Assembly: GCA_916048095.2 (NCBI GenBank)
Contig: OU696578.1
Span: 1,615,798-1,679,797 of the forward strand
From: Sacculina carcini
Lineage: Eukaryota > Arthropoda > Thecostraca > Sacculinidae
Direction of reading: 5' to 3'
DNA: 64,000 bases
Shown here in pieces: positions 10,576-24,643 of this stretch (position 1 is the first letter of the stretch; each line of letters begins with the position of its first letter). Both the position numbers and the translations under genes were made by a program. Below the pieces are notes generated by a model that saw nothing but the letters and a program-made list of their open reading frames with translations, made no database searches and was not told the origin of the DNA.

Positions 10576-13061
10576 GTAATTCATTTGACTGCTTTTGCCG
10601 CTACCTTGTTTTTACATGATTGGCTAAATATTTTGGCACTCCACATCTCATGCTTCATCTTCCATTTTTAAGGCCCGTATTTTTACTTCAGGATTTTTAT
10701 ATTTTAAGACTACAATTTAATATATTTTTGTACGCTACAATTAGTCACCTGGTTTTTTGACCTGGTTTTTTCGTTATGCTTCATTTCGTAAATGTTTGCC
10801 AAATACAAATACATCAAATTTTGCATAATGTCATCTATATTAATACTTATTTAATCATTAGGCTATACTAGTTACGTACATTTATTTGATTCAAACGCAA
10901 TATGTATACAAAAACTGATTCAAATTAACTCATTCAATCAGTTGTATTCACTACAATTATGGGACGTAACGGGACAAAGCAAAGTATGTGTTTCCCTGCA
11001 GTTCAGCAGCCATTAGCGGCGGTGACGGCGAGGCGCCGCGTCTCGTATTTGTGGTGATCGACGGCCTGCGTTGGGACTGGGCCGAGCGGCTGCCGTTTCT
11101 GTCGTCGCTGGCGGCGCGAGGCGAGGCGCGCCAATTCACGGCCGCCACACACACACCCACCGTCACGCTGCCGCGCCTCAAGGCACGCTCACAACAACAA
11201 CAACAACAACAATATATATTTAATAAAGCGCACGATAAAATGCAAAGGCGCGAAAAATATGATAAAAGATAAAAACTAGCGGAAAAAACAAACGTAAAAC
11301 AGCACGCAAAAGGAAAGACATACCGTGCACAACATGAGAAAAACAAGAGCAATCAGAGGTAACAACATAAAAAACAACAAAGTGGACAAGAAACGCATTT
11401 ATTCACAAGAAGAAGCAAGAAGATGTTTGTGGAGAGCAGATGAAAAGGAAGCAAAGGAACTAATTTGATGAAGCTGAGGAGGTAGAGAGTTGTAGAGGCG
11501 AGGGGCAGAAAAGTAGAAGGACTTGGCCGACCAGGTGGACTCAACGATCATTCAGGTGAATCAACAACGATCATTGATTGCAACCGAATACTGTACGATT
11601 AAAGGCAATGTAGTGTCTTGTATCATGTGCGGTTTACTGTATTGCGATTGTAAAGATGGCGCGACGTGTATCGCGATATTGTGACGTGTATCGTACGATT
11701 GTGAAATGGACCAATCAGAGGAAGGCACGTATGACAGCAAGGTACAATCGGGGTCAGGCTATAGAGTAAAGCAGTCTAGGTGTAGGTCTCGTTCATTCAA
11801 CTTGTCTGTGTTTTAATATACTTGTGAGTCAAGCCACATCTCAGATTCGCTCGCCATCGCTCCGACACTACAGGCAAAGCCATGTTTCCTCTAGTGACGC
11901 CCAATTATTGTCTAATATTTGTCTAATATTTGTGTATTATATGTATTTATGTGTGTTCTCACTGAATTGTAGTACGGGCAGGACTGAGTCAGCCCGTCTG
12001 TCCCGCCTTGCATTGATCAAATGAGTCAATGAATCCCTTGATAATAAGTTTGTCTGTGATATTGACCGGTAACTTATTCCAATCTGTTATTGCTCGATAC
12101 GGAAAACTATATTTTCTCAGATCACGTATTATTCTTTTTGCAATAGTTTTTTTTGTCATGTCTCCTGGTAGATTTGGATATTTTCAACATTCCCTCATGT
12201 TGAATTGTATCTTTGTCTAAATTATTAATCAAGTCTCCCCTTAGCCTACGTTGTTCTAAAGATGGCAAACAAACCATTTTTTGTCTATCCTCATACGACA
12301 AACTACACATGCTATCAACCATTTTAGTCGCTGTCCTCTGAATTCTTTCCAATTCACGCTTGTTCTTGATCTTACGAGGGGACCACACCACCGACGCATA
12401 CTCTAGCTATGTTAGCTGTGTGTGTGTGTGTGTGTGTGCATGTGTGTATGCATGTGTGTGTGTATGCATGTGTGTATGTGTGTGTGCGTGTGTGTATGCG
12501 TGTGTGTATGTGTGTATGCATGTGTGTGTGCGTGTGTGTAAGTGTATATGTGTGTGTGTGTGTGCATGCGTGTGTGTGTGTGTGCAGTCCATAGTGAGCG
12601 GCGTTGTGGCTGAATATCTGGACATTATGGACAATTATGACGCGGCGGCGGCGGGTGGCGCAGGCAATACTGCCCTGGCCGGTTCCTGGCCCGTGATGGC
12701 CGCCGCGTCCGGCCTGCGTCTCGTCTTCTACGGCGACGACACATGGCTCAAAATGTTCGCCGGCCATGGGTCGGTGTTTGTGCGCGCGCGCGGTGTCAGC
12801 TCATTTTTCGTGCACGATTTCAGCGAGGTACGATTTCGCCGCTGACACATTAGCGCACTGGCCCAATGACACACACACACACACACACACCTCATACACT
12901 CACACACACACACACACACACACACACGTACACACATGTACACATACACGTACACACTCTCACACTCACACACATATACACATACACCCTCATACACTCA
13001 CACTCACACACACACACGCACACACATATACACGTACACACACGCACACACATGCATACAC

Positions 13062-13105
<44 letters not shown>

Positions 13106-13642
13106 ATACACACATGCATACACACACACACATACACGTACACATACACACATGCATACACACACACACACGCATACACACGCACACACACGCATACACA
13201 CATACATGTACACATACATACTCTGTCTCCTTTCCCGAGTGTGTGTGTGTGTGTCTGTGTGTTTTTATATGTGTGTGTTTGTGTACTTGACCTTCACGCT
13301 TGTAATAATGTATTTTTGTTATTCATCTATCTAAGTGTTGTTTGAAAGTATATTTTCTCGTCGGTATCATGCATATATGAGCATGGACCAACTGTCGATG
13401 TAATTTTATGATCAGCAATGACATCAATATCTGGCAAATGCATGCGGAACAATATAATTAATATATGCTGTAAGCAATACAAAACAACTTCTGCCGAACA
13501 AAATTAATGTGTATTAAGACAGGCGCGCGTGGGACAGCGATGTCCCACGCGCGCCTACAAGACCACACCAATCGTAGACACGCATCAGGAACGACTCACC
13601 ATTTCCCCTAGTTGCAGTCACCAACAAAGTTCAGCACACACA

Positions 13643-13710
<68 letters not shown>

Positions 13711-16700
13711 ATGCATACACATACACACACGTGCACACCATCTGCCTGTATAACCAGTGCTGCGCATACAGACACGCACACATTGACAAACATCTACCGC
13801 TCGCGCAAGGACCACAGCCACACAAACACGCGCACACTTTCACTCGCGCTAACATACACACTTGCATATGGAAACATCATAGCCCAAGCACACACACACA
13901 CACACACACACTAATGGCTCAGCAATATACCACATATGCTGAACATGAATACAACACTACATTATATATATTCACCTGATAGTCAATAGAAAGCAAGAAC
14001 ACACTGAATATGTCAATATTACCATAAATCATGATAGTAATGCGTTGTAAATACGTTGTTTAATTATATTGTCCGGTGTAAAGAGTCTAATTCACTTGAT
14101 GTTAGATATCGCATGATAGTTTTCAAGTGTATATGCTGCTAATTATCTCCACCAATGACTTGATTACAATTACTCTAAAATTACCGTATATTTCGGCGTA
14201 TAAGACGACCCTTAAAGTAAAAAATCACCCTTAAAATTTGTGGGTCGTCTTATACAACCGATATAAAAGTCAGACCTTGAATTAACCTTGACCTTAAAAA
14301 TCTGCTCTAATTTTGTACCTCGTCTTATCTGACGGTCGCCTTATACGCCGAAATATACGGTACTTTAATGAAAAATTACTACTTTGTTTTTCAATATTAT
14401 TTTTAAATTACTACTTTAGTTTATTTATTATTATTTAAACTTACTTTATTTTTTGAATAATATTACTTGAGGGGACGCCATATGGTGTGACAGGCCGTTG
14501 CGTGCCTCTTAAACACCAATTATCATATATATATCTATATATAATTACTTTAGATAGATAAAATAGATGAGATGAAATGTGAGGGCGATAGGTGGACGAT
14601 AGCGTGACGGCCGGGCTTTTGTCCGAGTTATCTCGTGCCGACTGGCATGTGCTGGTGCTACACTACTTGGGCGTCGATCATATTGGACACTCGCGCCATG
14701 CCGCCTCTGCGCTCATCACAGCCAAACTGCGCCAGTTCGATACTCTGCTGCAACGCGCCTACGAACAGCTCAACCGACGTGGGGTATGTGTCTACCCGTC
14801 TCTTTCATTGTATCTGTGCCACTATGTCTTGCATTTCGTTTGAGAGTTGCGTTAGAGGTTGAAGGTCTCAAGTGACAGCTGCTACACGGGAAGAAGTCGA
14901 AGCTTATGAACACACACACAGGTGTGTCCCGTGCAGCTCGCTATCACCGCAGAACCGACCCTCTCCACGCTATGGCGCCACAAGGACGTAAGACGTATTA
15001 GACAGGGCCACCTCCCCAGAATGCATGACACAACACATGACTGATATTACATATTAACATATAATGGATCAGAGAAGGCACATTTGACTGAACAGTGTTT
15101 CGCGCTACCAGCCGGCAATTAACAAATAAGACTTGGGGGGGGGGTTGGGGGCGGTCTGTTTTTTTTTGTGTGCTGATCCTGGGAAATTAGGCAAAGCCAG
15201 GAGAAAAAGCCGTCAAATCTAGTTTTAATTTGAGCGTAAGTTTGTGTGTGTGTGTGTGTGTGTGTGTGGTGTGAATCCAACGATTCCACTCATATCATAT
15301 CGATTCCACTCTAGTTATTTTTCCATTGGTTTTTGTTGTCGATTATTTGCAGTGGCGGCACCAGAATTTTTCCGATGGGGGGTTAAGGAAATAGTTGAGG
15401 GGCTTGGCGAAGCATGCTACACTCGAACGCTGACTACATAATATTACAATAAAGAATTGGGGTACACTGATTCCGTCCTCGAATTTGAACCTAAATTACA
15501 GGACTTCATTTACAGTGGTAAGAAATTTTAATGTCCATGATTATTATTTTTCGGGGGGCTTATGGGAGGCTTGGCATATTTTTTGGCATCGCCACTGGTT
15601 ATTTGGCATAATTTTTATTTGTTAAGTGTCCCATCTTTTCCTTGTGTAAAGCGCGTAGGGGCTGCATAATGCAACTGATATAGTGTTTTCGCTTTTCCTG
15701 CGTCACTTTGGTTGTTTTGCTCACTAATAATGATAATAATAATCATTTTTGCAATCTGTAATTATCAAGTTTATACAGCTATTATCAGTTATAATTTGAT
15801 TGACATCATTAGTAATATTCAATGTAGTAATACACACAGAGCCGTAGCAACCGCCCCACGTACCCCCCGGCCGGGGGGGTCCCCGAGTGTTGAGGGACTC
15901 CGTTGCTTCACGTATGACATTTAAATTTATCATATTTATTATGTATAGCCTTTAATTTTTGCTCAGATGTTTTCACCGGAGCTTGTATTATGTGATTATA
16001 TCTAATAAATACATTCATTATTTGATGGTTTATTTATAACTAGCGACAAGTTCCGCACTTCGTGCGGTTATGGTCGCTAGTAGATCCGCACTACGTGCGT
16101 CTCGTAGCTTCGTTTGTAGTATTGTAAGTGATGCGGTCGCCTTGAGTTTTGTCTGGGATAGCAATGCAAATATGATGATAATGCACTTGAAGCAAACGTC
16201 AAGGCCAATGCAAACAAATGGTGTCGCAAGGATGTTGCAACACCACAGCAAGCGGTGAATAGCGATAGATGCTGAAGCAATAGGCGTTGTCTGCGAGTAG
16301 CATCAAGTGTTGTAAGATGTTGACTCTCCACGTCACCCAGGAGGTATCAACATTCGACGCGTTTTTTTTACGTGGTTTCCCTGGAGGCCTAATCCACGTG
16401 AAATGCAGCAACGTAAGCTCACACATGTGCAGGCGCAAACGCATAATTAAGCATTTACACTACTGCCAGGGCGGTAAGCATGATCAGCATGTGCCCATGG
16501 TTGTACAAAACCTAACGGCCCCGGCTGGAACACTGCAGGTCCAGCCTCCGCAACGGGGTTTCGCAGTAACATCCAGAACAGAAAGCTGCACGGCTGTGCG
16601 CAACGAAACCCACCATACGGAAAAGGGGTGTTTCTATGAGAAACAATAATGTGGAAACCCAAGCTAGGGAATATAACTGTAAGACGTACTCACGGAGTCA

Positions 16701-19443
16701 ACCTTTCCTAATTGTTCCTAATCTATGTCTTACCGGGCAAAACCCATCTGCCAAGGCTTGAACACAGTGGGTCCGCCGGGCCGAGACTGTTGAGGCTTTG
16801 CGTGCTGCATCCAAGCGGCGCCGATTTTCATCCGCGGCAGAAGTAGACGGCCCTGCGTCGTTGTCCTCCACTTGAGTCCGAGAAATTTTTCGCGGATGCA
16901 TATTATATCTGAAAATATAACATATATGTAGATACAAAATTAGAAAATAACAAGTGTAACCACATATAATTCAATAAGTAGTGTAGGCATATGAAATTCA
17001 AGTGTTCATACTCACATTGAGTCGGATACGCGCTTCAACTATTAGTGCCAAAGAATATTGGTATTATGGTTCTGGTATGTTTAACCAGCCTGCGACAGAA
17101 TCGCCGTCTGATCATCAAAATGTTGCACAATCCGTGTGCACGACATTATATAAGTTCGCATCGCACATACAGACGCACACGCATACAAACACTGGCTGCA
17201 CACGTGTTCGTTCATAGAATTTCGGCACACGGACACACATACCAATACAAAATGCAAAACGGTATCGTGTGTGCAATTCCTGGGAAGAATTGCAAAATTA
17301 TGCAAGAACAGTTCGCAGAAAAGATGTGGTGGCAATCTGGCAGGGAAGTTTCTAGCAATCGCTCAACTGAATGACAAAAGTGTGTAGAATAAAGGTAAAA
17401 AACAAACATCAATAGAAAAATATATGATAATTACAATTACAATATTGGTAAGCTACACATATACACTTGAAAAACGCTTCTGGAACACGCACATGCACGA
17501 CGATGTACTTAATTAAACACTCCGTTTTACTACGCACTCTGCACGCCACTGTGCATTTGCAAACGCTCGCTGCAATGCACGGAGTCATGGTATATCGACA
17601 CACAGACACACACACCAATATATACATCAGTGTGCCGTTCTGTACACTGTGTATGTATGTGTGTGTGTGTGTACGTGTACCTGTATGTGTATGTGTGTGT
17701 GTGTGCATCTATGTCAGTGTGTATGTGTGTGTGTGCATGTATGTCAGTGTGTATGTGAGTGTGTGTGTGCCTGAGGTGGCAATGTCGCATGGGCGTTTCT
17801 AGCAATCGCTCAACTGGATGGCGCAGTGTGTAGAATAATGGTGAAAAACAAACACCAGTAGAAAAATAAATGTTAATTACAATTACAATATTGGTAAGCT
17901 ACACATATCCACTCGGAAAACGCCTGTGGAACACGCACATGCACGACAATGTACTTATTTATACACTCTGTTTTACTACGCACTCTGCAGGCCACTGGGC
18001 ATTTGCAAACGGTCGCTGCAAACGCTCGCTGCAATGCACGTGAGTCATGTCATATCGACACACAGACACACACACCAATATACACCAATGTGCCGTTCTG
18101 CACACACACTCACTCACACATGTACGTTGAGCTTTATTATTATAGATGGTTTATTTATAATGGGGGCCCCAAGTGTTGCCTTCGGGGGGGGCTCATAAGT
18201 CCTCGCAACGGTTCTGAATACACTTGAAAAAGTAAACTGGTCGGCAGATCGGTATATTGACATATTCGTGCCATTCGTTGGCTTGACATTTTGTTCAATT
18301 GTTTCAACTGTATGCGTCTACGACTGTTTGCCTCGGCACACATACCATACGCAAACACACTTCGTCATCACCATAATTGCACATTGCGCCGTCTGGAAAG
18401 GTGTAGAAAGGAGGTTCACCTTCTTGTCGTAGCGTGCCTCCGCAACCTAGCTGGTTTTCACAATCGTCTACTGTTTGTCCGAGGAATGTCTCAAGTCTGG
18501 TGCATTCTTGCTGAACACTGCGCCATTCTCCTGGTGGTTGTTGAGCTCCCAGTTCAACACTAGTCTCGCTTGCACAGTGGAGACATTCAAGATTGGGCCA
18601 GTTCTGCTGTAATGCATCTTCACTACAACTTGACCAGTCCATGGTCGTCGCTTGAAGGCGCTTCGACATGATGTATCCGTAGTCGTATTCGCCATCATAA
18701 TCGGCGAAGTACTGATGTCCGGAGCACTCGTCCACTTCGTAGGACTCATCCCACTTGACTCCCAGAAAATGAGCCAGCTGTCTGCCTGCAAAGAATACTG
18801 CGGAAAACGGCACCATGTCTTGCACCCACAAACGAGCGGTCTTCTCTCTGCACGCCCGCACTGGACGCCTCTCTGTGTGCGTCAGCTCGATGCGCTCCGC
18901 AACAAGCACACACAATAGATCGTAGTCCACACCAGTGAGGTTGTTCTGAATACTGTTCATCAGATTATCGGTGTTATCTACGAGTGGATGGTCTTGTATG
19001 TTAGTTGTGAGCTGACCGACCAGTCTGATATACACCACAGAGTCTTGCAGCGCGTTCATCATAACCTGGACGCCTTTCAGAAATCGCCTGCCATAGTTTT
19101 CATCGACAGGCCGTGTGTCGTTGACGATGGCCAACACTACATCGATGTGAAAGACGTTTTCAGCCGACGAGCACACCAGTTTTTCTGAGATCGCAGTGAT
19201 CTCCATACTGTCGCTATCCAGCTGCTGACACGCACTACAGCTCAGTCCATAGTGGATCGAGTAGAATATTAGCCCTATGCAGCAGGCAAGCAGTGCGCCG
19301 TAACATAGCCATTTCCAGGCAAACCCCATCTCGGCTCACAGTCAATTTCACAGCTAATTCCGCCACCAAATGAGTTGACTGTAAATCACCAAACACACGT
19401 GTTCACTATGATCTCTCGCTAGTTTCACACTGGGTTTGGCTCT

Positions 19444-19501
<58 letters not shown>

Positions 19502-21964
19502 ACGCGATGTGCACCAGCGGAGCAAGGCTTTTTCCGCAAGGAGGCCCATCACAGTGCGACCAGTATTATTTCGTTCTTATTTTCGTTGGTATTGTCAAAG
19601 ACACATGCACTTATGCACGAACTAATCAGTACCATTATATTGTCAACACGAAATGAATGTATTTGACATTTAATTGACAAAAATATTTATAATTTTGATA
19701 ATTTATTTATTTAGAGTATAGAGTGGATTGACATTTATGATTTAATATGAATATATAATATGTAATATATATGAAATATGAATATTTAATGTGATTATAT
19801 GCAAATGTCATCTTCCTTTAGTTGTAATTATAAATTCAACTGACCGGGTACATAGTATCATTTCACGCACCATTTTCGACGATATTTACGATTTTTTGTA
19901 ATTACAAGTGTTTGTGGCAGAGTGAATTTGACTGCAACACACTGTAACAATATATTCGTTTTTCTACCATGCGATCACACACACACACACACAATCAATT
20001 TTTTTCGGAATGTGCAGGTGTGTGCATGTCAAGACTTTACTGCTACATCCGTGTTGGTTGCATGAGTATCATGAGTATGGTGTGTGTGCCTATAACCGCT
20101 GCATAGAAAGATAGTTTTGACGGAAATATATCCATAGTTGAGACATGCGTGTATTGATTCTGAATCGAAATGTCTGATTGAATCGCTATTGGTAAATTTA
20201 TTACAATTGGTGTCATATATATCAGGTATGCTCACTTGAGTCATCATGTTTAGTTAAGACGGCTCTACTCAATGCACATCTACAAACAGATGGTCACCAC
20301 TTGTCGATTTGCCGATTTGTGGTCATTTTGTCATTTCAGTGTGAAGCTTTTGAAGCAACATTTGGCTTTGGCGATGTTGTTTGTGATTGGATCGATTGAT
20401 TGTCTAAACTGTTTCCAAACTCTGATTCCGTGTTATTCTATGTTCTATTTTTAGTGAAGAGTTTGTTCTGTGCTATGACAGAATTTCTATGTCTGCCAAT
20501 GTGTATGTGTGTGTGTGTGCTTGTGAACGTGACGACGCCATTTCATGTGATCATTTAAACTGCATTCTTGATTATTTTTTGTCTCCAACAAGCTTGTAGC
20601 CAGTTGAAAGTGAAATTTTCTTTTTCAAGACTTACTCTTCACACGAAGTTCTGAATGGAACCTTCGAAGCCTAAAATGGAACGGCGAGCTAGGCTTGCAG
20701 GTTCCGATGTGGATCCATACGATTTTACCATTGGTCGTTAGTACGCGCTTTTCATTCAGTTCTACTACGAGAAGGTTAAAGGGTATATGCCTCAGTGACA
20801 GCTGCTACACGGGAAGAAGCCGAAGCTTATGAACACACACAAGTGTGTCCCGTGCAGCTCGCTGCCACCGCAGAACCGACCCTCTCCACGCTATGACGCC
20901 ACAAGGACGGAATACGTATTAGAGAGGGCCACCTCCCCATAATGCATGACACAACACATGACTGATATCTGATGCTATTTACTGGTGGGTGGACAGGAAC
21001 TGTTGGATTATAGAATTCACTCAAAGAAACTCTCCTCCGCCGGGGTTCGAACCACGGACCTTGAGGCGCTTGTGAGGCGGGTTTGCTACCACTACACCAC
21101 GGAGTCCAATGAGCGAGGTTTCTAAAACTGTGCTGAAAAGCATCAAACTATTTTGTTCACTGAATAGTGAACCTGCTCGCCTCTAAACTGCGAGTTTATC
21201 TATGTGTTGCTGTTTTTATTTGGTGGTTATTTTTGCAGCGTATTTGCATAAGTGACTACGTAATTGGTAATGGCTGTAAAATCCGTTAACTCTTCGATCG
21301 AAAGCAATCCCAATCGATCGAAAGCAGTCCCAATTCAGTTGCATTATTCCAGTGGTTCTCAACCTGGGTTCGTGCAAACCCCACGAGTTCGGTGAGTTAG
21401 TTCCAGGAGTTCGACGGTTTGGTTCACCCTCTCGTATGATTGGTGACGTCAAGCTCTGGTCATCATTGGCTGCAGTTAATCACGCCACATCGCTTGGCCT
21501 TGATATATGTGCCACAAGCAACTCGGTCCACTCAGTAGTAGCCTACTTGTGTGACTGTCTTGATCGTACGTGATTTGTTATTTTCCTCGTATAATACTTC
21601 AAACACGAAGGGTTCGATGAATGCCTGTATGGAACTTGTGTGGTGTTCAGTAGCTCTTAGAAGGTTGAGAACCACTGCACTTGAACAATCTACACAATGG
21701 TGTTTCCATTGAACATGTTTGTGTGTGTGTGTGTGATGGGTGGGTGGTGGGTGACAGGAATGGCCTCCTCCCATGCTGGTGGTGTGCGGCGATCACGGCA
21801 TGGCGGACGGTGGAGGACACGGAGGAGCCTCCTACGCCGAGACTCACGTGCCATTGGGCTTCTATAGTCGACTGTACCTGAACACCAGCACATCGGGCTC
21901 CGCTCATTCGGCACGTGAACTATCATACAATGCACTCACATGCAGTATGCCGTATATTTACACG

Positions 21965-21997
<33 letters not shown>

Positions 21998-24585
21998 CAA
22001 CCATAAGTTCCTTTAAGTCGTTGCTGGACAAATGTGACAATTGAGACGGGACAGCTCGAGCCATGCTCATCTCCCGTAAATTCAACTCGGTGAGAACACA
22101 CACACACACACACAAACAAACACACACATACACAGAGAACGTGTGGGTACCCTACGCTTTGCGCTTGATGTGCTCCCTCCACTGAATTCGCCCAGGTGCA
22201 CCGACAAAGAGATAGGTACTCCGTTGCAGTGTGGCAAGAAAGAGTTTGTGAGCTGTCATTGCAGATGATGAGTGCAACGCTTCAATTTCACCAGGCTTTT
22301 GTATACATTCATGTTTGTGTATGTGATTGCCAATTATCATGCTTTTTTACGCTGATTTTCTTCAGCAGTTTCCATGTTTATCAGTGTCATGTTTGTCATG
22401 TTTGCGATGCTGTTGCTGTTTGTGTGTGTGTGTGTGTGTGTATGTTTGTCAGTCGGGCGGAATAGTGCGTCAGGAGGATATTGCTTCGACTTTGGCAGCG
22501 TTGTTATCACTGCCGCCGCCGCCGCTCAGCGTGGGACGAGTGCTGCCAGATGTTGTCCGTCCACTGGACACACTGCGGCGACGCTACAATCTGGCATCAC
22601 TGGTGCTCAACGCTGATCAGCTGTTGCGTCTGTGTCGTCGTCGTTTGCCATCCTCCAGTGTTGTCAGTGGTCGGTGTCTGAGTCCTGTCTTTCCAACCCT
22701 CTCTCTCTCTGTTTTGCGTGTAAACAGCTTTGAACTGAGGGATTCATGAACATCTTATTTCCCAGAGCTTAAATTATATATCAGTTTTTGTGTCAATATT
22801 TCTCTCTGATATACACGCAATATTTGTGAAAATTTCAACCTAAAGAAATTCATATACAAGTTTTAAAATATCAAACTTGTACTGAATTAAATTATGGGTT
22901 TGAAACTGTCACTGGTTGCAGAAGTGGAGCGAATATTGTCGCAGCTGACTGTTAGTGATAGTTTGGCCGCCCAGCTTTCATTTTCCACCGTCGCCAACCA
23001 GACGACCGCCAGAAACGACGATGATGACGCCAATGAGCGCGTGCTTACTGCGGCGATTATGCGCATGCAAGCGGCACTGACGCATCAAGATCGCCACCAC
23101 GATCCGGTCTCCATGGCAACCGGGGCACTGGTTGTTCTACTGGTCGGTACAGTGTGTCTGTGTGTCGGTGTGTGTGTGTTTTGGCTACGAAATTCAGTTC
23201 AGTTATGTTCATAGTTCATAAAGTCCACAATATACAACACTTTACGAAAACAGGAAAAATACAAGGCGTAAAAAACTAGCTGGAGTTCTTGGACGAATAT
23301 GAACATATATAGCATATAAATAGTTGAACGTAACGCTGTTATTTAAACAATTTGATTAACATCAAATTTTTGGGCATTCGGCATGTCATTGGGCATGTTT
23401 GATTCACAGTTTCAGAAATAGGAACTTGCCAACTGCATGAATCGAACAATTTCACAGAAACGGCGGCATTAATTATTGTTTATCGGTTGATTATCAGGTG
23501 TTTTTTTTAACGAATTTCGCTCGAAATAAATGTCAGGGGTAACAAACACACAAGAAATGGATGCCTGCTATGCGCCATGATTGACAACTTCTGGGAACTC
23601 CTGGATTCACTTCAGAAGCACAATAAAAAATCCATATAAGGTGCTAGTTGGGCTCCAAAAAATTCGACTGCGTTCTATCTGATTGCGCCGGTTATACCGA
23701 TTTGACTGTATATTATTTTTGACCCTCGTGGTACCCGGGGATAATACAGAATTTACGTGTTTGGTTGGCAAAAGGTTGAATTTCATAAAATTATCGATTT
23801 GTAGTAAAAATTGTGTCCAATTTAAAAAAACTTGACTCAAATTTTGACATAAAAAAATTTGTGGATTTCACGCTTTATCGATGCGTCTTATATCTATGTT
23901 TGACTGTACTTCGGAAATACTTCTGAAGTGTGAATCGAACATACCCATTTGTTGTTTGCGGTGCCAACGTAACTCCTGTTTTCTTCTGACTCTTTCACTT
24001 CACATGGGTACTTCACTTCACTTCACATCACTCACTTCACTTCACTTCACATTCATATGTCTCCGTTGCCAGACAATTGTGTATGTGGCCACTCTACACT
24101 GCGACAACGGCGGCGCCGCGTGGATGCGTCGCAATTGTATGTTGTGCGCCGCGGCTGTCACTGTTGGCTTGATGCTGTTGTGTGGCGCACTGACTGCGTC
24201 GTCTGTCGCGTGTCGTCTGTGTGCGCGGCAAAACTGGCGCCCTACCGCGTCACTAATTGTCGCACTTTCGTTTCTTTTGGCGCAATTGTCCCAGACAAGA
24301 TTTCGTTGTCATGTGAAATTCAAGGTAGGCTTTTATTGGACATTTTTTCTATCCTTTTTTCTCTTAATTAAATTGTTGTTTACCAATATTTTTTTTATAT
24401 ACCCATTAACTATTAATAAATATTACTATTAATAACAATTACTAACAAATAACAAATGATATTAACAATTATATATATATATATATATATATCAATACCT
24501 ATTATTCCGATTTTCAATCCATCTTCATTTTCGTATTTGCTCAACTGTAGTTAGTGCGATTCGTTCGGCTTCTCACCGTACACCA

Positions 24586-24643
<58 letters not shown>

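Noticed and set aside
12360-13345. Long frames of Val-Cys or Thr-His repeats on both strands
   Set aside because: They are translations of (TG)n/(CA)n microsatellites; only the part at 12588-12827 is coding, as PIGG exon 3.
18304-19329. An active venom-type metalloprotease
   Set aside because: The zinc and catalytic residues are lost and nothing in context supports a secreted toxin; described as a dead reprolysin-like protein.
20990-21107. A tRNA-Val-like gene
   Set aside because: A and B boxes are present but the acceptor stem does not pair and the sequence continues into a repeated body, so it is a SINE head.
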